NCBI GenBank assembly: GCA_964359095.1
Contig: CAYHRJ010000001.1
Span: 1 to 62,498, forward strand
Source of the DNA: JACRJW01 sp964359095
GTDB lineage: Bacteria; Patescibacteriota; Patescibacteriia; UBA9934; GWF2-40-263
Reading direction: 5' to 3'
DNA length: 62,498 nt
Positions 40,921 through 49,837 of the stretch are shown in pieces. Under the pieces are notes generated by a model. The model made no database searches. It saw nothing but the letters and a program-made list of their open reading frames with translations, and was not told the origin of the DNA. Made by a program: the position numbers and the translations under genes. The stretch's first letter is position 1, and every line of letters starts with the position of its first letter.

Positions 40921-41577
40921 TTAGAAACGACCGAATAATTTAGCGATCCTAACTAGCACCATCGCCTTCACAATCTGATAAGACATGCGCACATATTGTA
41001 GCACAGCGCGAAGCAAACTGACTTTTTGGTACTTTCGACGAATCGTAAGACCATTTAGCTTCACGACTCCCGAGCTTAAATTCCTTGAACGACAATAATA
41101 ATTGAGCGTCACTTCGACCATGAAGCCTTTCAAAAATCGTTGCGGGACTCTTTCAAAAACAAAACGCTCCATAGCACGTTCTCCGGAAATCAACGGGAGA
41201 TGCTTGGTGAGCGCTGTCACTAGGTGCCCACGATCTCGCAGGCCGATATTCATAACATACGTTCCATTGACCACAGGAGACACAAGATTTTCCACATGCT
41301 GAGAGGTGAGTCCAATGAGATCCGCATCAAAAAAGACAACGATGTCCGCTTCGGTTTGCGAGACTCCATAGCTCATCGCTTCGCCTTTTCCACGGTTGGG
41401 AAAAATTTCGTGCACAGAAGCACCAGCCGCTCGTGCGACATCCGCGGTCTTGTCCGTTGATCCATCTGAAATCACAAGCACATCATGAATAAACGGTGAG
41501 GACTTAAGAATTTTCACAACCTGTCCGATTGTAGGCTCCTCATTGTACGCAGGAATAATGGCTGCAACTTTTTTCAT
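40921..41577 (-). CDS. Family 2 glycosyltransferase
   Basis: GT-A fold transferase of 218 aa. AAIIPAYNEEPTIGQVVKIL binds the nucleotide sugar, SDGSTDKT and the DxD motif FFDADLIGLT bind metal and diphosphate. The C-terminal part has helical, basic segments but no clear membrane domain, as in polyprenyl-phosphate mannosyltransferase-like enzymes. It overlaps the upstream orphan by four bases. Donor and acceptor are unknown; a cell-surface glycan is likely. Confidence 0.88.
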   Translation of the reverse strand: MKKVAAIIPAYNEEPTIGQVVKILKSSPFIHDVLVISDGSTDKTADVARAAGASVHEIFPNRGKGEAMSYGVSQTEADIVVFFDADLIGLTSQHVENLVSPVVNGTYVMNIGLRDRGHLVTALTKHLPLISGERAMERFVFERVPQRFLKGFMVEVTLNYYCRSRNLSSGVVKLNGLTIRRKYQKVSLLRAVLQYVRMSYQIVKAMVLVRIAKLFGRF

Positions 41578-42245
41578 AACAGAGTATTTCGTCGACGCAA
41601 CGCGCTCAGCTGTGAGAGGATAGATTGCTTGAGTCCTTCGCCTTGTGCCTGAAGAAGCTTCACGACTTCTCCCTCCTCAACAGAATACAGTACGTGCGAT
41701 AACGACTGCCTCATTCGCTCAAGATACATTAGCGCGAGAAGATACTCTTCCTGTGCCACCGTCTGACCCAGACGATCATTGTGCATCTCTTCACACAGCG
41801 CGGCAAAGATTTTGATGGGAACGAGATTCACGTTCGCGTACACACGAAAAAAATTTCGACGATGCACACCACCACGATCGTATCCATTTTTCGCAACCGT
41901 ACGCAGATGACCGGTCCACACACGAGTACGCTGATACAAGGGATGCTGACGAATGCTTAATACAAATCTCTCTTCACTCTCATCGTCTTGTTCCGATCCC
42001 TCTTGATGGCAGTGCGCTGTATGGCAAGGCTCGTGGAGCATGTTCATCCCGAGTTTGAGTGTCAGCTCCGCATCGGATTGTTCTTCTGTATCTAACTGTT
42101 CCTGCAAAATTTCTGCTTCCACGCTCATGGGTTCCCCCTTAGAACTGCTTCCATACTTCGCATACAACTCTTCAAGTTCATCCTCAAACAAGTCGACCTC
42201 GTCGCGATGGAACAGCCATGGATAATCTTGATTATTAAAAGACAT
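41574..42245 (-). CDS. Orphan cytoplasmic protein upstream of the GT2 gene
   Basis: Protein of 223 aa, no membrane segment. The N-terminal half is acidic (VDLFEDELEELYAKYG) with a CHTAHCHQEGSEQDDE stretch that could bind metal; the C-terminal half is helical (VNLVPIKIFAALCEEMHND, EEYLLALMYLERMRQSL). It is translationally coupled to the glycosyltransferase (ATGA). Function unknown. Confidence 0.65.
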   Translation of the reverse strand: MSFNNQDYPWLFHRDEVDLFEDELEELYAKYGSSSKGEPMSVEAEILQEQLDTEEQSDAELTLKLGMNMLHEPCHTAHCHQEGSEQDDESEERFVLSIRQHPLYQRTRVWTGHLRTVAKNGYDRGGVHRRNFFRVYANVNLVPIKIFAALCEEMHNDRLGQTVAQEEYLLALMYLERMRQSLSHVLYSVEEGEVVKLLQAQGEGLKQSILSQLSALRRRNTLL

Positions 42246-42255
42246 ACGTCTGTGG

Positions 42256-42286
42256 GGAGCTAAGCTTCCACGGGAAGTTTAGCTCC
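42256..42286. repeat. GGAGCTAAGCTTCC inverted repeat at the 3' end of the P-type ATPase
   Basis: GGAGCTAAGCTTCC-ACG-GGAAGTTTAGCTCC. It contains the ATPase stop codon and last codons. Related arms occur at 28.73 and 58.21 kb. Confidence 0.7.
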
Positions 42287-44902
42287 AGTCTTGAAAAGAA
42301 AAAATTCCTTCGTAAGTTCAATGGCCACGAGCTTCATCATCCCGATAAACAGGAGCAATCCCCACGCAGAGAGCGTTAACGGAACGATCTCAAACACAGA
42401 CTGAAAAAATGGATGAATAAGTGCCAAAGCCATCAATCCAAATCCTATTCCAACTCCCGCAAGCAGCCAAGGGTTAGAAAACGGATTGATGCGGAAGATC
42501 GTGCGACGAAAACTTTTGACAGCGAAAATGTACAAAAGTGAATCAATACCCACAGCCGCAAACATGATGGAACGAATCGTTTCAATGTTCTCACCGGTCT
42601 TCAGAAGCCACAGGTACAAGATGAATAAGACGACGTCCGTGATGATCCCAATCACGAAAATAATCGTCAGCATTTCTTGATTGAGCACAGGTTCACGGCG
42701 AGGACGTGGCGGCAACGACATGACATCCTTCTCGCCTGGTTCAAGTGTGAGTCCCACGTTTGGCAGACTATCCGCCACGAGATTGATCCAAAGAATTTGC
42801 GCAGGCAGGAGTGGGATCGGAAGCCCCATAAAAATCGATCCGCTGATGAGCACGATCTCCGTAAATGAATCAGCGAGCAGGTACACCGTGGTCTTTCTGA
42901 TGTTGTCGAAGATCACACGGCCTTCCTCGATCGCAGCCGTGATTGTACCAAGATTATTATCGAGAATCACCATGTCAGACGACTGCTTGGCCACTTCCGT
43001 CCCAGAGCCCACAGCGATGCCAATATCCGCCGCCTTAAGAGCAGGCGCATCGTTCACCCCATCGCCCGTCATCGCCACCACCTCACCACGTGCCTGCCAT
43101 GCGTTCACAATTCTGATCTTGTGACGCGGTTCAACACGGGCGTAGATCGTAATCAGATTCACTCGACTTGCAAACTCCTCATCACTCCACGCATCCAACT
43201 CTGCACCAGTCACGACAGAATCTGGTCCCGCCATGAGTCCAGCTTGAGCTCCGATCGCGCGTGCTGTTTCTGGATGATCACCGGTGATCATGATCGTACG
43301 AACTCCTGCTTTGGTCGCTGCCTCGATCTGCTCACCCACCGACGCGCGCAACGGATCATGCAAGCCAACGAATCCCAAAAACACAAAATCGACTTGATCA
43401 GAAGCCGTGACGGTTCCCTGCGGTGAAGACTGATCCTTTTGTGCAAGCGCAATCAGACGAATACCTTGGCGCGTAAGGGTGAGCTCCTGTGCTTCAAGTC
43501 CGGCAAGTCGATCCTGCGTAAGTTTCACCGTCTCGCCCCCAAGCTCCATCTGGCTGCAACGCGGAAGGACGGAACTCGAGGCGCCCTTGAGCAACGACCG
43601 AGATCCTTCCTCCCATCGGTGGACAGTCATCATGAATTTCTTTGCCGAATCAAACGGAACTTCTGCGACTCTTGGATGCAACGTGAGCAGTGACTCACGA
43701 TCCTTGCGCAGACCCACGTAGGCATCGAGCAAGGCACGCTCAGTTGGCGTCCCTCGCGCTTCCCCATCAGACGAGAGGATGGCGTCATTGCACAAAGCCA
43801 TCACCATGAGCATCGACTCAATTGTCGATGAGGACTCTGGGAGTGCCTCGATCGCGTGGCTCTCGTTCGCTGTCACAAAATGCGTCACGCGCATCTGACC
43901 TTCGGTGATCGTCCCTGTTTTGTCTGTACAGATGACAGACACCGAACCGAGCGTCTCGGCAGCCACGAGTTTACGCACGAGAGATTTGCGCTTGAGAATC
44001 CGCTGCATGCCGATCGCCAAAATAATCGTGACTGAGACCGCTAATCCTTCTGGAATCGCCGCAACCGCGAGTGCGACGGACACAGAGAACATCTCCAGAG
44101 CTGAGCGACCAGTGAGCACGCCCACAACAAATAACACGACAACCAAAAAAAGCATGAGTCCCGCAATCCACCGAGCCATCTGTTTCAATTGCTGCTGAAG
44201 CGGCGTCACAGCCTCTGGTGTTTTTTCGACAAGCGTTGCGATTCTCCCAAGCTCTGTCTCCTTTCCCGTTCCGACAACCACGGCTCGACCGCGTCCTGCC
44301 ACCACAGACGTTCCCGCATAGACCATGTTTGTACGATCACCCAAAGCGGTCTCTTGGTCGAGAGGATCAACCTGCTTTTGCTCAGGCACAGATTCACCCG
44401 TAAGTGTGGCCTCGTTCACCTGAAGTTCAACGACCTCGACCAACCGTGCGTCAGCGGTCACTCGGTCACCGGTGTGTAGAATGAGGATGTCCCCTGGCAC
44501 TACGTCGCGCGCATCGATGTCAACTTCCGTTCCCTCTCGTAGCACCAATGCGCGAGGTTGGATGAGAGACCGCAAACGCTCAAGCGATTTATTCGCCTTG
44601 TACTCCTGCACAAACCCAACGATCGTATTCAGAACAACCGCCGCCATAATCACCCCCGCATCGACCCATTCAGCCAAATAGGCACTGGCTCCAGCCGCAC
44701 AGATCAAAATCAAAATAAGCGGACTCAAGAGCTGTCGCGCAAGAATCGCTGTCCATCCATCTCCTTTTTTCTCCGGAAGCGCATTTCGACCGTATTGTGT
44801 TTTTCGAGCAGCAACTTCTGCCGCATCAAGTCCACGCGATGTCGTGGCCAAATTTTCAAGGACGAGCTCAGCCGAGTATTGAAACCAAAGAGATTCAGAC
44901 AT
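42260..44902 (-). CDS. Cation-transporting P-type ATPase (P2A/Ca2+-type)
   Basis: Ion pump of 880 aa with the actuator motif TLTGESVPE, phosphorylation site CTDKTGTIT, ATP-binding MITGDHPETA and hinge GDGVNDAPALKAADIGIAVG. N-terminal cation-ATPase domain and ten predicted transmembrane helices agree with SERCA/PMCA-type pumps. The PEGL helix (AIPEGLAVSVT) contains the glutamate typical of Ca2+ binding. Single gene, convergent to none; its 3' end is formed by an inverted repeat. Confidence 0.94.
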   Translation of the reverse strand: MSESLWFQYSAELVLENLATTSRGLDAAEVAARKTQYGRNALPEKKGDGWTAILARQLLSPLILILICAAGASAYLAEWVDAGVIMAAVVLNTIVGFVQEYKANKSLERLRSLIQPRALVLREGTEVDIDARDVVPGDILILHTGDRVTADARLVEVVELQVNEATLTGESVPEQKQVDPLDQETALGDRTNMVYAGTSVVAGRGRAVVVGTGKETELGRIATLVEKTPEAVTPLQQQLKQMARWIAGLMLFLVVVLFVVGVLTGRSALEMFSVSVALAVAAIPEGLAVSVTIILAIGMQRILKRKSLVRKLVAAETLGSVSVICTDKTGTITEGQMRVTHFVTANESHAIEALPESSSTIESMLMVMALCNDAILSSDGEARGTPTERALLDAYVGLRKDRESLLTLHPRVAEVPFDSAKKFMMTVHRWEEGSRSLLKGASSSVLPRCSQMELGGETVKLTQDRLAGLEAQELTLTRQGIRLIALAQKDQSSPQGTVTASDQVDFVFLGFVGLHDPLRASVGEQIEAATKAGVRTIMITGDHPETARAIGAQAGLMAGPDSVVTGAELDAWSDEEFASRVNLITIYARVEPRHKIRIVNAWQARGEVVAMTGDGVNDAPALKAADIGIAVGSGTEVAKQSSDMVILDNNLGTITAAIEEGRVIFDNIRKTTVYLLADSFTEIVLISGSIFMGLPIPLLPAQILWINLVADSLPNVGLTLEPGEKDVMSLPPRPRREPVLNQEMLTIIFVIGIITDVVLFILYLWLLKTGENIETIRSIMFAAVGIDSLLYIFAVKSFRRTIFRINPFSNPWLLAGVGIGFGLMALALIHPFFQSVFEIVPLTLSAWGLLLFIGMMKLVAIELTKEFFLFKTGAKLPVEA

Positions 44903-45000
44903 AGTGGTTCTATTCTACCCGCTCTTCAGACAAAACCAAACCATCGTCTGACCAGTTGCCTGTCAAATCAAAACCTGTTATATTTTCCGGCGTCAAACAT

Positions 45001-45075
45001 GCGCTGGTAGCTCAGGGGTAGAGCAAGAGCCTTTTAAGCTCGTGGTCGTGGGTTCAAATCCCACCCAGCGCACCA
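45001..45075 (+). tRNA. tRNA-Lys (UUU anticodon)
   Basis: A 75-base cloverleaf: acceptor GCGCTGG/CCAGCGC, anticodon loop CTTTTAA (anticodon TTT), T arm GTGGG-TTCAAAT-CCCAC, discriminator A, encoded CCA. Confidence 0.95.
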
Positions 45076-45112
45076 ACAAAAAGATATCAGCCCTGCTGGT
45101 GTCTTTTTGTTC
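45076..45112 (+). terminator. Terminator after tRNA-Lys
   Basis: ACAAAAAGATATCAGC-CCTG-CTGGTGTCTTTTTGT. A near copy follows the duplicated tRNA end at 45286-45318. Confidence 0.75.
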
Positions 45113-45318
45113 ATGGAGCCCTGGGTGGAATTTGAACGGGAGGGGTGCTCGAGGGGAACGGGAGTTCCCCTCGATAGGTCGATGTTGAGGGGGGGGTAAC
45201 AGCGAGCGGAGCGAGCGCCATAGGGGGAACGCCGTTCCCCCTTGGAAGGCCGGAGGCCGTGTGAAATTCCCACCCAGCGCACCAAAAAAGATTTCAGCCA
45301 TGCTGGAATCTTTTTTGT
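45113..45318. repeat. Duplicated tRNA-Lys 3' end with nested palindromes
   Basis: After the tRNA-Lys terminator the sequence carries an inverted copy of the tRNA 3' part (CTGGGTGGAATTTGAACGG, about 45119-45139). Two palindromes follow (GAGGGGAACGGGAGTTCCCCTC and AGGGGGAACGCCGTTCCCCCT). Then comes a direct copy (GAAATTCCCACCCAGCGCACCA, about 45264-45285) with a second terminator-like hairpin. No gene is visible. Confidence 0.75.
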
Positions 45319-46371
45319 TTACAGAGCCATCCCTTGCACCATCGTAGCGAGTTCATCTGCGACATCGGTTCTGAGTTTGTGATGCATCTTTTGTCCGAGA
45401 GACTGTCGCTGAACTGAATCCTGCAAGAGACTCTCGATTTTTTGAAGAAGTATCTCGCTTGTCGTTGATCGTTGATCCAAGACCACACAGGCATCGGCAA
45501 CGGCAGCTGCGTTTTTTACCTGCGCGGAGTGTGGCAACGGGATCATCACAGCGGCTTTCCCAAGCGCGGCGAGTTCGGTGATGGTTCCCATGCCGGCGCG
45601 GCAAACGATCACATCAGCCACGGCATAAGCATCTGACATTTCATCTTTTAGAAACTCTTTCACGAGATAATTCGGTAAAGATAGCAAAGACAATTTCTTC
45701 CCTCGACCTGTGAGATGGATGACGTTTGTCTTTACAAGGAGCCGCTCCACAATCTTGCTCGTCATTTCGTTCAACCAACTCGCTCCTGTTCCTCCACCGA
45801 AAATAACAATGGTTGGTTTGTTTTCATCCAATGAAAATCTCTCTTTCGCACGTGCCGCGGAACCAGAGAGCACACTCTTCCTCACAGGATTCCCAACGAG
45901 ACGCGCTTTCCGTCCAAGCGCGCGTCGATTCACCTCCCATGCAACTGTCACGCGAGCAGCAAGCGGAGCGGTAAGGCGACTCGTGAGTGTCATCCCTACG
46001 TCTTGATGATGAACCCAAACGGAAACGCCAAACAATTTCGCAGCAATCACAACTGGCACGGCTGTGTATCCTCCAGCGGAGGCGACCACGTCTGGTTTTT
46101 CAAAGCGAATAATCTGCGCCGCCTTCATGAGCGCTGCGAGAAATCTAAACGGAAGGAACAACCACTCCAAGCTCAGCACTCGAGGACATCGCGTAACAGG
46201 CAACGCAAAAAACTGAAACCCAGCTCCCTCAACAACAGAACGCTCTGGTCCATGTGGCGTCCCAATCCAAACACTCTCGATGTGTGAATCGATTTTTTTT
46301 AACGCCTCATGAACGGCCAACAGCGGCGTCACAGGACCCATGGTTCCTCCACCGGTGAATAGAATTTTCAT
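45319..46371 (-). CDS. murG: UDP-GlcNAc--undecaprenyl-PP-MurNAc-peptide GlcNAc transferase
   Basis: Makes lipid II from lipid I at the inner membrane face; 350 aa. N-terminal GGGTMGPVTPLLAV (glycine-rich lipid-binding loop), VVASAGGYTAVPVVIAAKLF, and the C-terminal VIVFGGGTGA-like and VICRAGMGTITELAALGKA motifs are present. Downstream of ftsW in the same direction, separated by a TAGG repeat. Confidence 0.95.
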   Translation of the reverse strand: MKILFTGGGTMGPVTPLLAVHEALKKIDSHIESVWIGTPHGPERSVVEGAGFQFFALPVTRCPRVLSLEWLFLPFRFLAALMKAAQIIRFEKPDVVASAGGYTAVPVVIAAKLFGVSVWVHHQDVGMTLTSRLTAPLAARVTVAWEVNRRALGRKARLVGNPVRKSVLSGSAARAKERFSLDENKPTIVIFGGGTGASWLNEMTSKIVERLLVKTNVIHLTGRGKKLSLLSLPNYLVKEFLKDEMSDAYAVADVIVCRAGMGTITELAALGKAAVMIPLPHSAQVKNAAAVADACVVLDQRSTTSEILLQKIESLLQDSVQRQSLGQKMHHKLRTDVADELATMVQGMAL

Positions 46372-46374
46372 AGG

Positions 46375-46456
46375 GAGTAGGTGATAGGTTTTAGGTGGTA
46401 GGGATCGGAAGCCGGATTTCGAACTCCGGACTTCGACTATAACCTACAACCTACAT
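46375..46456. repeat. TAGG-family inverted repeat between ftsW and murG
   Basis: TAGGGAGTAGGTGATAGGTT and TTAGGTGGTAGGG on the left face TATAACCTACAACCTAC on the right, around a TTCGAACTCCGGACTTCGA centre. The right end supplies the last codons and stop of ftsW. Confidence 0.7.
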
Positions 46457-47553
46457 GCTTTCGACACATTCAGCATCACTCCAACTGCAGCCATGGAAAT
46501 GGCGAGTGATGTTCCTCCGTAGCTGATGAATGGCAGTGGAATGCCGGTCATTGGCATGAGAGCCACCATGGAGGCGATGTTCACAAGTGCCTGAATCACA
46601 ATCCATGCAGCAATACCCACAACCACGTATTTGGAAAAGTTGTCTGGAGCGCGAGATGCAATCGAAAGCGCTCGCCAAAGAAAAAACAAAAACAGGAAGA
46701 GCACGAGAACACAAACAACAAACCCCATCTCCTCTCCGATCACGGCAAAAATTGAATCGCTCCCGACCTCTGGAAGGTATTGAAATTTTTGTCGCGAGTG
46801 ACCGTAACCGACTCCGAGAAATCCACCTGAGCCGATCGCGAGCAACGCCTGGTTGATGTGATAACCGATGCCGAGTGGATCGAGCTCTGGGTGGAGAAAT
46901 GTCGTGAGACGTGCGGTGCGATAGGGAGCCGTGGTGATGAGCAAAGCCAATCCTGCGATGCCGGCGGTGATGAGACCCAGGACGTGGGTCATAGGAGCGC
47001 CTGCGACAAAGTAGACGACCAGCGACATCGCCACAATCACGGACATCGTTCCCACGTCCGGCTGCAAACCCATGAGCAACATAATCGCTCCCAGCACAAG
47101 GACGAATGGAAGAAATCCTGCATGCACATCACGAACAGCGTGCTTATCTCGCCCACCAAGCCAGGCGGCTAAATAAAACAAAAACGTCAGCTTCACGATC
47201 TCGGAAGGTTGAATCGAGAACACACCGCCAATCGAGATCCAGCTGTGAGCCGTACCGATCCCGGCGGATAGTCCAGGAATGAACACGAGAATCAGCAGAG
47301 CGATCGAGAGAATCAGCAAATGCCATGCATGCGATTTCCAAAACGTATACGGGATGCGAGAAAAAGCCAGCAGCCCAGCGATTCCTGGAATGAATCCGAA
47401 AATGATCTGGTGCTTGAGAAAATAATATGAATCAGAAAACTCCGTGTACCCGCTTGGTGCAGAAGCGGAGAGCAGCATCGTGAGTCCAAACAAGATGATC
47501 GTTCCAACGATCCCCAGTAAGAGGTAATCCATTGAACCAGTGGATCGATTCAT
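46444..47553 (-). CDS. ftsW: FtsW/RodA-type peptidoglycan glycosyltransferase
   Basis: SEDS-family polytopic glycosyltransferase of 369 aa (ATG 47553, one base after the mraY stop). About ten transmembrane helices; the SEDS signatures GGVFSIQPSEIVKLTFLFYL, LLMGLQPDVGTMSVIV, GYHINQALLAIGSGGFLGVG and PLPFISYGGTSLAISM are visible. Position between mraY and murG favours FtsW over RodA. The last residues come from the adjoining repeat. Confidence 0.93.
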   Translation of the reverse strand: MNRSTGSMDYLLLGIVGTIILFGLTMLLSASAPSGYTEFSDSYYFLKHQIIFGFIPGIAGLLAFSRIPYTFWKSHAWHLLILSIALLILVFIPGLSAGIGTAHSWISIGGVFSIQPSEIVKLTFLFYLAAWLGGRDKHAVRDVHAGFLPFVLVLGAIMLLMGLQPDVGTMSVIVAMSLVVYFVAGAPMTHVLGLITAGIAGLALLITTAPYRTARLTTFLHPELDPLGIGYHINQALLAIGSGGFLGVGYGHSRQKFQYLPEVGSDSIFAVIGEEMGFVVCVLVLFLFLFFLWRALSIASRAPDNFSKYVVVGIAAWIVIQALVNIASMVALMPMTGIPLPFISYGGTSLAISMAAVGVMLNVSKACRL

Positions 47554-47554
47554 G

Positions 47555-48613
47555 TTATTTCGCGAGAGCATCAAGGAGAACAAAAGAAACGCCCACGGCC
47601 GCGGCGATCATGGAGATCACCCAGAGTCTCATCACGATTTGAGGTTCAGGCCAACCGATCGCCTCAAGGTGATGATGGAACGGGGAGGATTTGAACAAGC
47701 GCCGTTTGAAAACATGCCGGAAAAAAAGTTGAACGAGAACCGAGAGTGATTCGATCACAAAGACAAAACCAATAATCGGCAAAAACAGCGCCGAGTTCGT
47801 AAGCATGGCGACGACTCCCAACGTGACTCCCAAGGACATGGCTCCCGTATCTCCCATAAAAAACTTGGCTGGATGAATGTTAAACCAAAGAAATGCAAGC
47901 AACGCACCCAAGACCACGCCACAAAAAACCGCCAGATCGTAGTGACCCTGAGCAAACGCGATCAAGGCATACGCTCCGAAGGATGTGAGAAGCGCTCCAC
48001 CAGCAAGACCATCAAGTCCATCTGCTTCGTTGACCGAGAAGGCGGTTGAGACAATCACGAGAATGAAAAACGGCACATACCAAAATCCGATATTAAAATC
48101 GCCTACAAACGGAATATGCAGCAGATCCCAATCGAGCTTCACCCGAAACCACCAAGCACCCACCACCGCAATCGCGGTGTAGATGAGCAATCGATGACGC
48201 ATGCGCAGTCCTCCTCCCTTGGGACCGATTCCTCGCACATTAAAATAGTCATCGATAAACCCAACGAGTGCGGAGGCAACGAGCGCGCCCAGTGGTAACA
48301 GTGTTTCAGAACGCGTGAGAAAATTCATGCGCGAAAGCAGTGAGTCTTCTGCTAGGAATGGAGCCAGATAGTAAAGGACAACTGCGAGCACGAGAACTGT
48401 CCACCAGATGAGAATGCCACCCATCGTTGGTGTCCCGCGTTTTTTTTCGTGAAGCTTGGCAAACACTGGTGCGTCACTCATAGCGCGAATCGACTTACCA
48501 ATGTTCCATGTTTGCAACGCTCGTACGAGCAGCGGCGCCCAGGCAAATGCAACCACAAACGCAACGGCTGAGAGAAGAAGCACACGAACGATTTCAAACG
48601 ATTCAAGATTCAT
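47555..48613 (-). CDS. mraY: Phospho-MurNAc-pentapeptide transferase
   Basis: Integral membrane enzyme that makes lipid I; 352 aa from the ATG at 48613, which overlaps the upstream stop as ATGA. About ten transmembrane helices. Signature motifs: KKRGTPTMGG, FIDDYFNV (aspartate-rich site), NEADGLDGLAGG, GDTGAMSLG and SPFHHHLE. The order mraY, ftsW, murG is the conserved division-cluster tail. Confidence 0.96.
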   Translation of the reverse strand: MNLESFEIVRVLLLSAVAFVVAFAWAPLLVRALQTWNIGKSIRAMSDAPVFAKLHEKKRGTPTMGGILIWWTVLVLAVVLYYLAPFLAEDSLLSRMNFLTRSETLLPLGALVASALVGFIDDYFNVRGIGPKGGGLRMRHRLLIYTAIAVVGAWWFRVKLDWDLLHIPFVGDFNIGFWYVPFFILVIVSTAFSVNEADGLDGLAGGALLTSFGAYALIAFAQGHYDLAVFCGVVLGALLAFLWFNIHPAKFFMGDTGAMSLGVTLGVVAMLTNSALFLPIIGFVFVIESLSVLVQLFFRHVFKRRLFKSSPFHHHLEAIGWPEPQIVMRLWVISMIAAAVGVSFVLLDALAK

Positions 48614-49008
48614 ACGTTTATGAGGATGATGAGCGTCATGGCGATCAGGAGGATGAGCTGTAACAGTGGCGTGGAGATCGCGAAAAACCACGAGAGTGTT
48701 TTCTGTCGTCGAAACGACAAAATTTCAATGAAGCAATTCAGGAGCAAAAAAAAGAACCCAAGAATGGGAATGAAAAAAATCTGATACAACGAACCGAACC
48801 GATCAACGCCAAGATAAATGTTGTAGTGAAGCGCGATGAATGGCACCTCAGAGGCAAGAGGTACCAGCCGCAAGATGGGCAACACAAACGTCACAACCAA
48901 AAATAAGATCGACACTATGAAGGCCACTCGTGTGTTTCCGCTTGACCGCCAGAGTTCCACCGCATCCTTCCCAAACTGCTCGAACGATTTTTTGTAATGG
49001 TGTTTCAC
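48610..49008 (-). CDS. Small polytopic membrane protein coupled to mraY
   Basis: Protein of 132 aa with a positively charged N-terminal region (about 1-25) and three or four transmembrane helices (about 28-50, 70-95, 108-130). It overlaps the mraY start by four bases, so it is translated with the lipid-I synthase. I recognise no family. A role connected to the mur cluster is plausible from coupling only. Confidence 0.68.
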   Translation of the reverse strand: MKHHYKKSFEQFGKDAVELWRSSGNTRVAFIVSILFLVVTFVLPILRLVPLASEVPFIALHYNIYLGVDRFGSLYQIFFIPILGFFFLLLNCFIEILSFRRQKTLSWFFAISTPLLQLILLIAMTLIILINV

Positions 49009-49011
49009 ATT

Positions 49012-49257
49012 TCAGACAGCGACGACCTCTTTAATTTCAGGCATGGCATCTTTCAAAGCTGCTTCTACGCCCATCTTGAGAGTGATCTGGGACATCGGAC
49101 AACCAACACAGACTCCCTGCATCTTCATGTGCACAGTACACGTTTCAGGATCATATTTCACGAGTTCAATCCCACCGCCATCTAACCGAAGCGCTGGACG
49201 GACGTGCTCGAGAACCTTTTCAATTTGTTGTTCTATCGATTCAGCCATAGTGATCAT
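49012..49257 (-). CDS. NifU-like C-terminal domain Fe-S scaffold protein
   Basis: Protein of 81 aa (ATG 49257, or ATG 49248) consisting of one NifU C-terminal domain: IEKVLEHVRPALRLDGGGIE and the cluster-binding motif GVCVGCPMSQ. Such proteins carry iron-sulfur clusters to apoproteins. It lies 3 bases before the small membrane protein gene in the same direction. Confidence 0.92.
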   Translation of the reverse strand: MITMAESIEQQIEKVLEHVRPALRLDGGGIELVKYDPETCTVHMKMQGVCVGCPMSQITLKMGVEAALKDAMPEIKEVVAV

Positions 49258-49280
49258 GATAGCTTTTTTAATTCATTTCG

Positions 49281-49313
49281 TAAAACCAAAAACATCGCGC
49301 GAACGATGTTTTC
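49281..49313 (-). terminator. Terminator after rpmA
   Basis: On the minus strand AAACATCG-TTCGCG-CGATGTTT followed by TTGGTTTTACG. Confidence 0.7.
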
Positions 49314-49318
49314 TTGGA

Positions 49319-49600
49319 TTACTTCTGAACGCTCACATTTGCAAACTTACGATGCTTCATGACTCCGTGAAAATTTGCCACTTTTTTCTGAGTAAACTTG
49401 ACGATGCCTTTCACCGCCGCGTAGAGCGTATCGTCCTTGCCGCGCAGAACGCTTTTCCCTGGATGGATTTTGGTGCCGCGCTGGCGAACAATGATTTGTC
49501 CAGAGAGTGCATACTGACCATCGGCGATCTTCACGCCCAGTCGCTGTCCTGCGGAATCACGACCGAGCTGTGTAGAACCGCCTGCTTTTTTATGTGCCAT
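49319..49600 (-). CDS. rpmA: 50S ribosomal protein bL27
   Basis: Ribosomal protein near the peptidyl transferase centre; 93 aa from the ATG at 49600. The start MAHKKAGGSTQLGRDSAG and GTKIHPGKSVLRGKDDTLYA are diagnostic. A longer frame from 49666 runs into the upstream repeat. The usual partner bL21 is not adjacent. Confidence 0.97.
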   Translation of the reverse strand: MAHKKAGGSTQLGRDSAGQRLGVKIADGQYALSGQIIVRQRGTKIHPGKSVLRGKDDTLYAAVKGIVKFTQKKVANFHGVMKHRKFANVSVQK

Positions 49601-49652
49601 ATTGTTGGGAATTTGGAATGAGGAATGAGGAAGTAGGAATACTCGAAAGAGT

Positions 49653-49812
49653 AGACCTGTTACCAAATAAGCTTATAGCCGAAAAATGTCAGATTCGAGC
49701 GAAAGTCGTTTGAGGAAACCGAAGAATAGCCTTAGCTATTTTGAGGTTTTCGAAAATGGCTTGCAGCCGAATATGACGTTTTGCAGGCATAAGATTATTT
49801 GGCAACAGGTCT
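49653..49812. repeat. 160-bp imperfect palindrome upstream of rpmA
   Basis: Outer arms AGACCTGTTACCAAATAA (49653-49670) and TTATTTGGCAACAGGTCT (49795-49812) pair with one mismatch. Pairing continues inward through ATAGCCGAAAAATGTCA/TGACGTTTTGCAGG and GAAGAATAGC-CTTA-GCTATTTTGAGG. The unit looks like a MITE or a single long hairpin; it holds no open reading frame of note. Confidence 0.75.
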
Positions 49813-49837
49813 AGTGTAGCGGAGAGGAAAAAGACTG

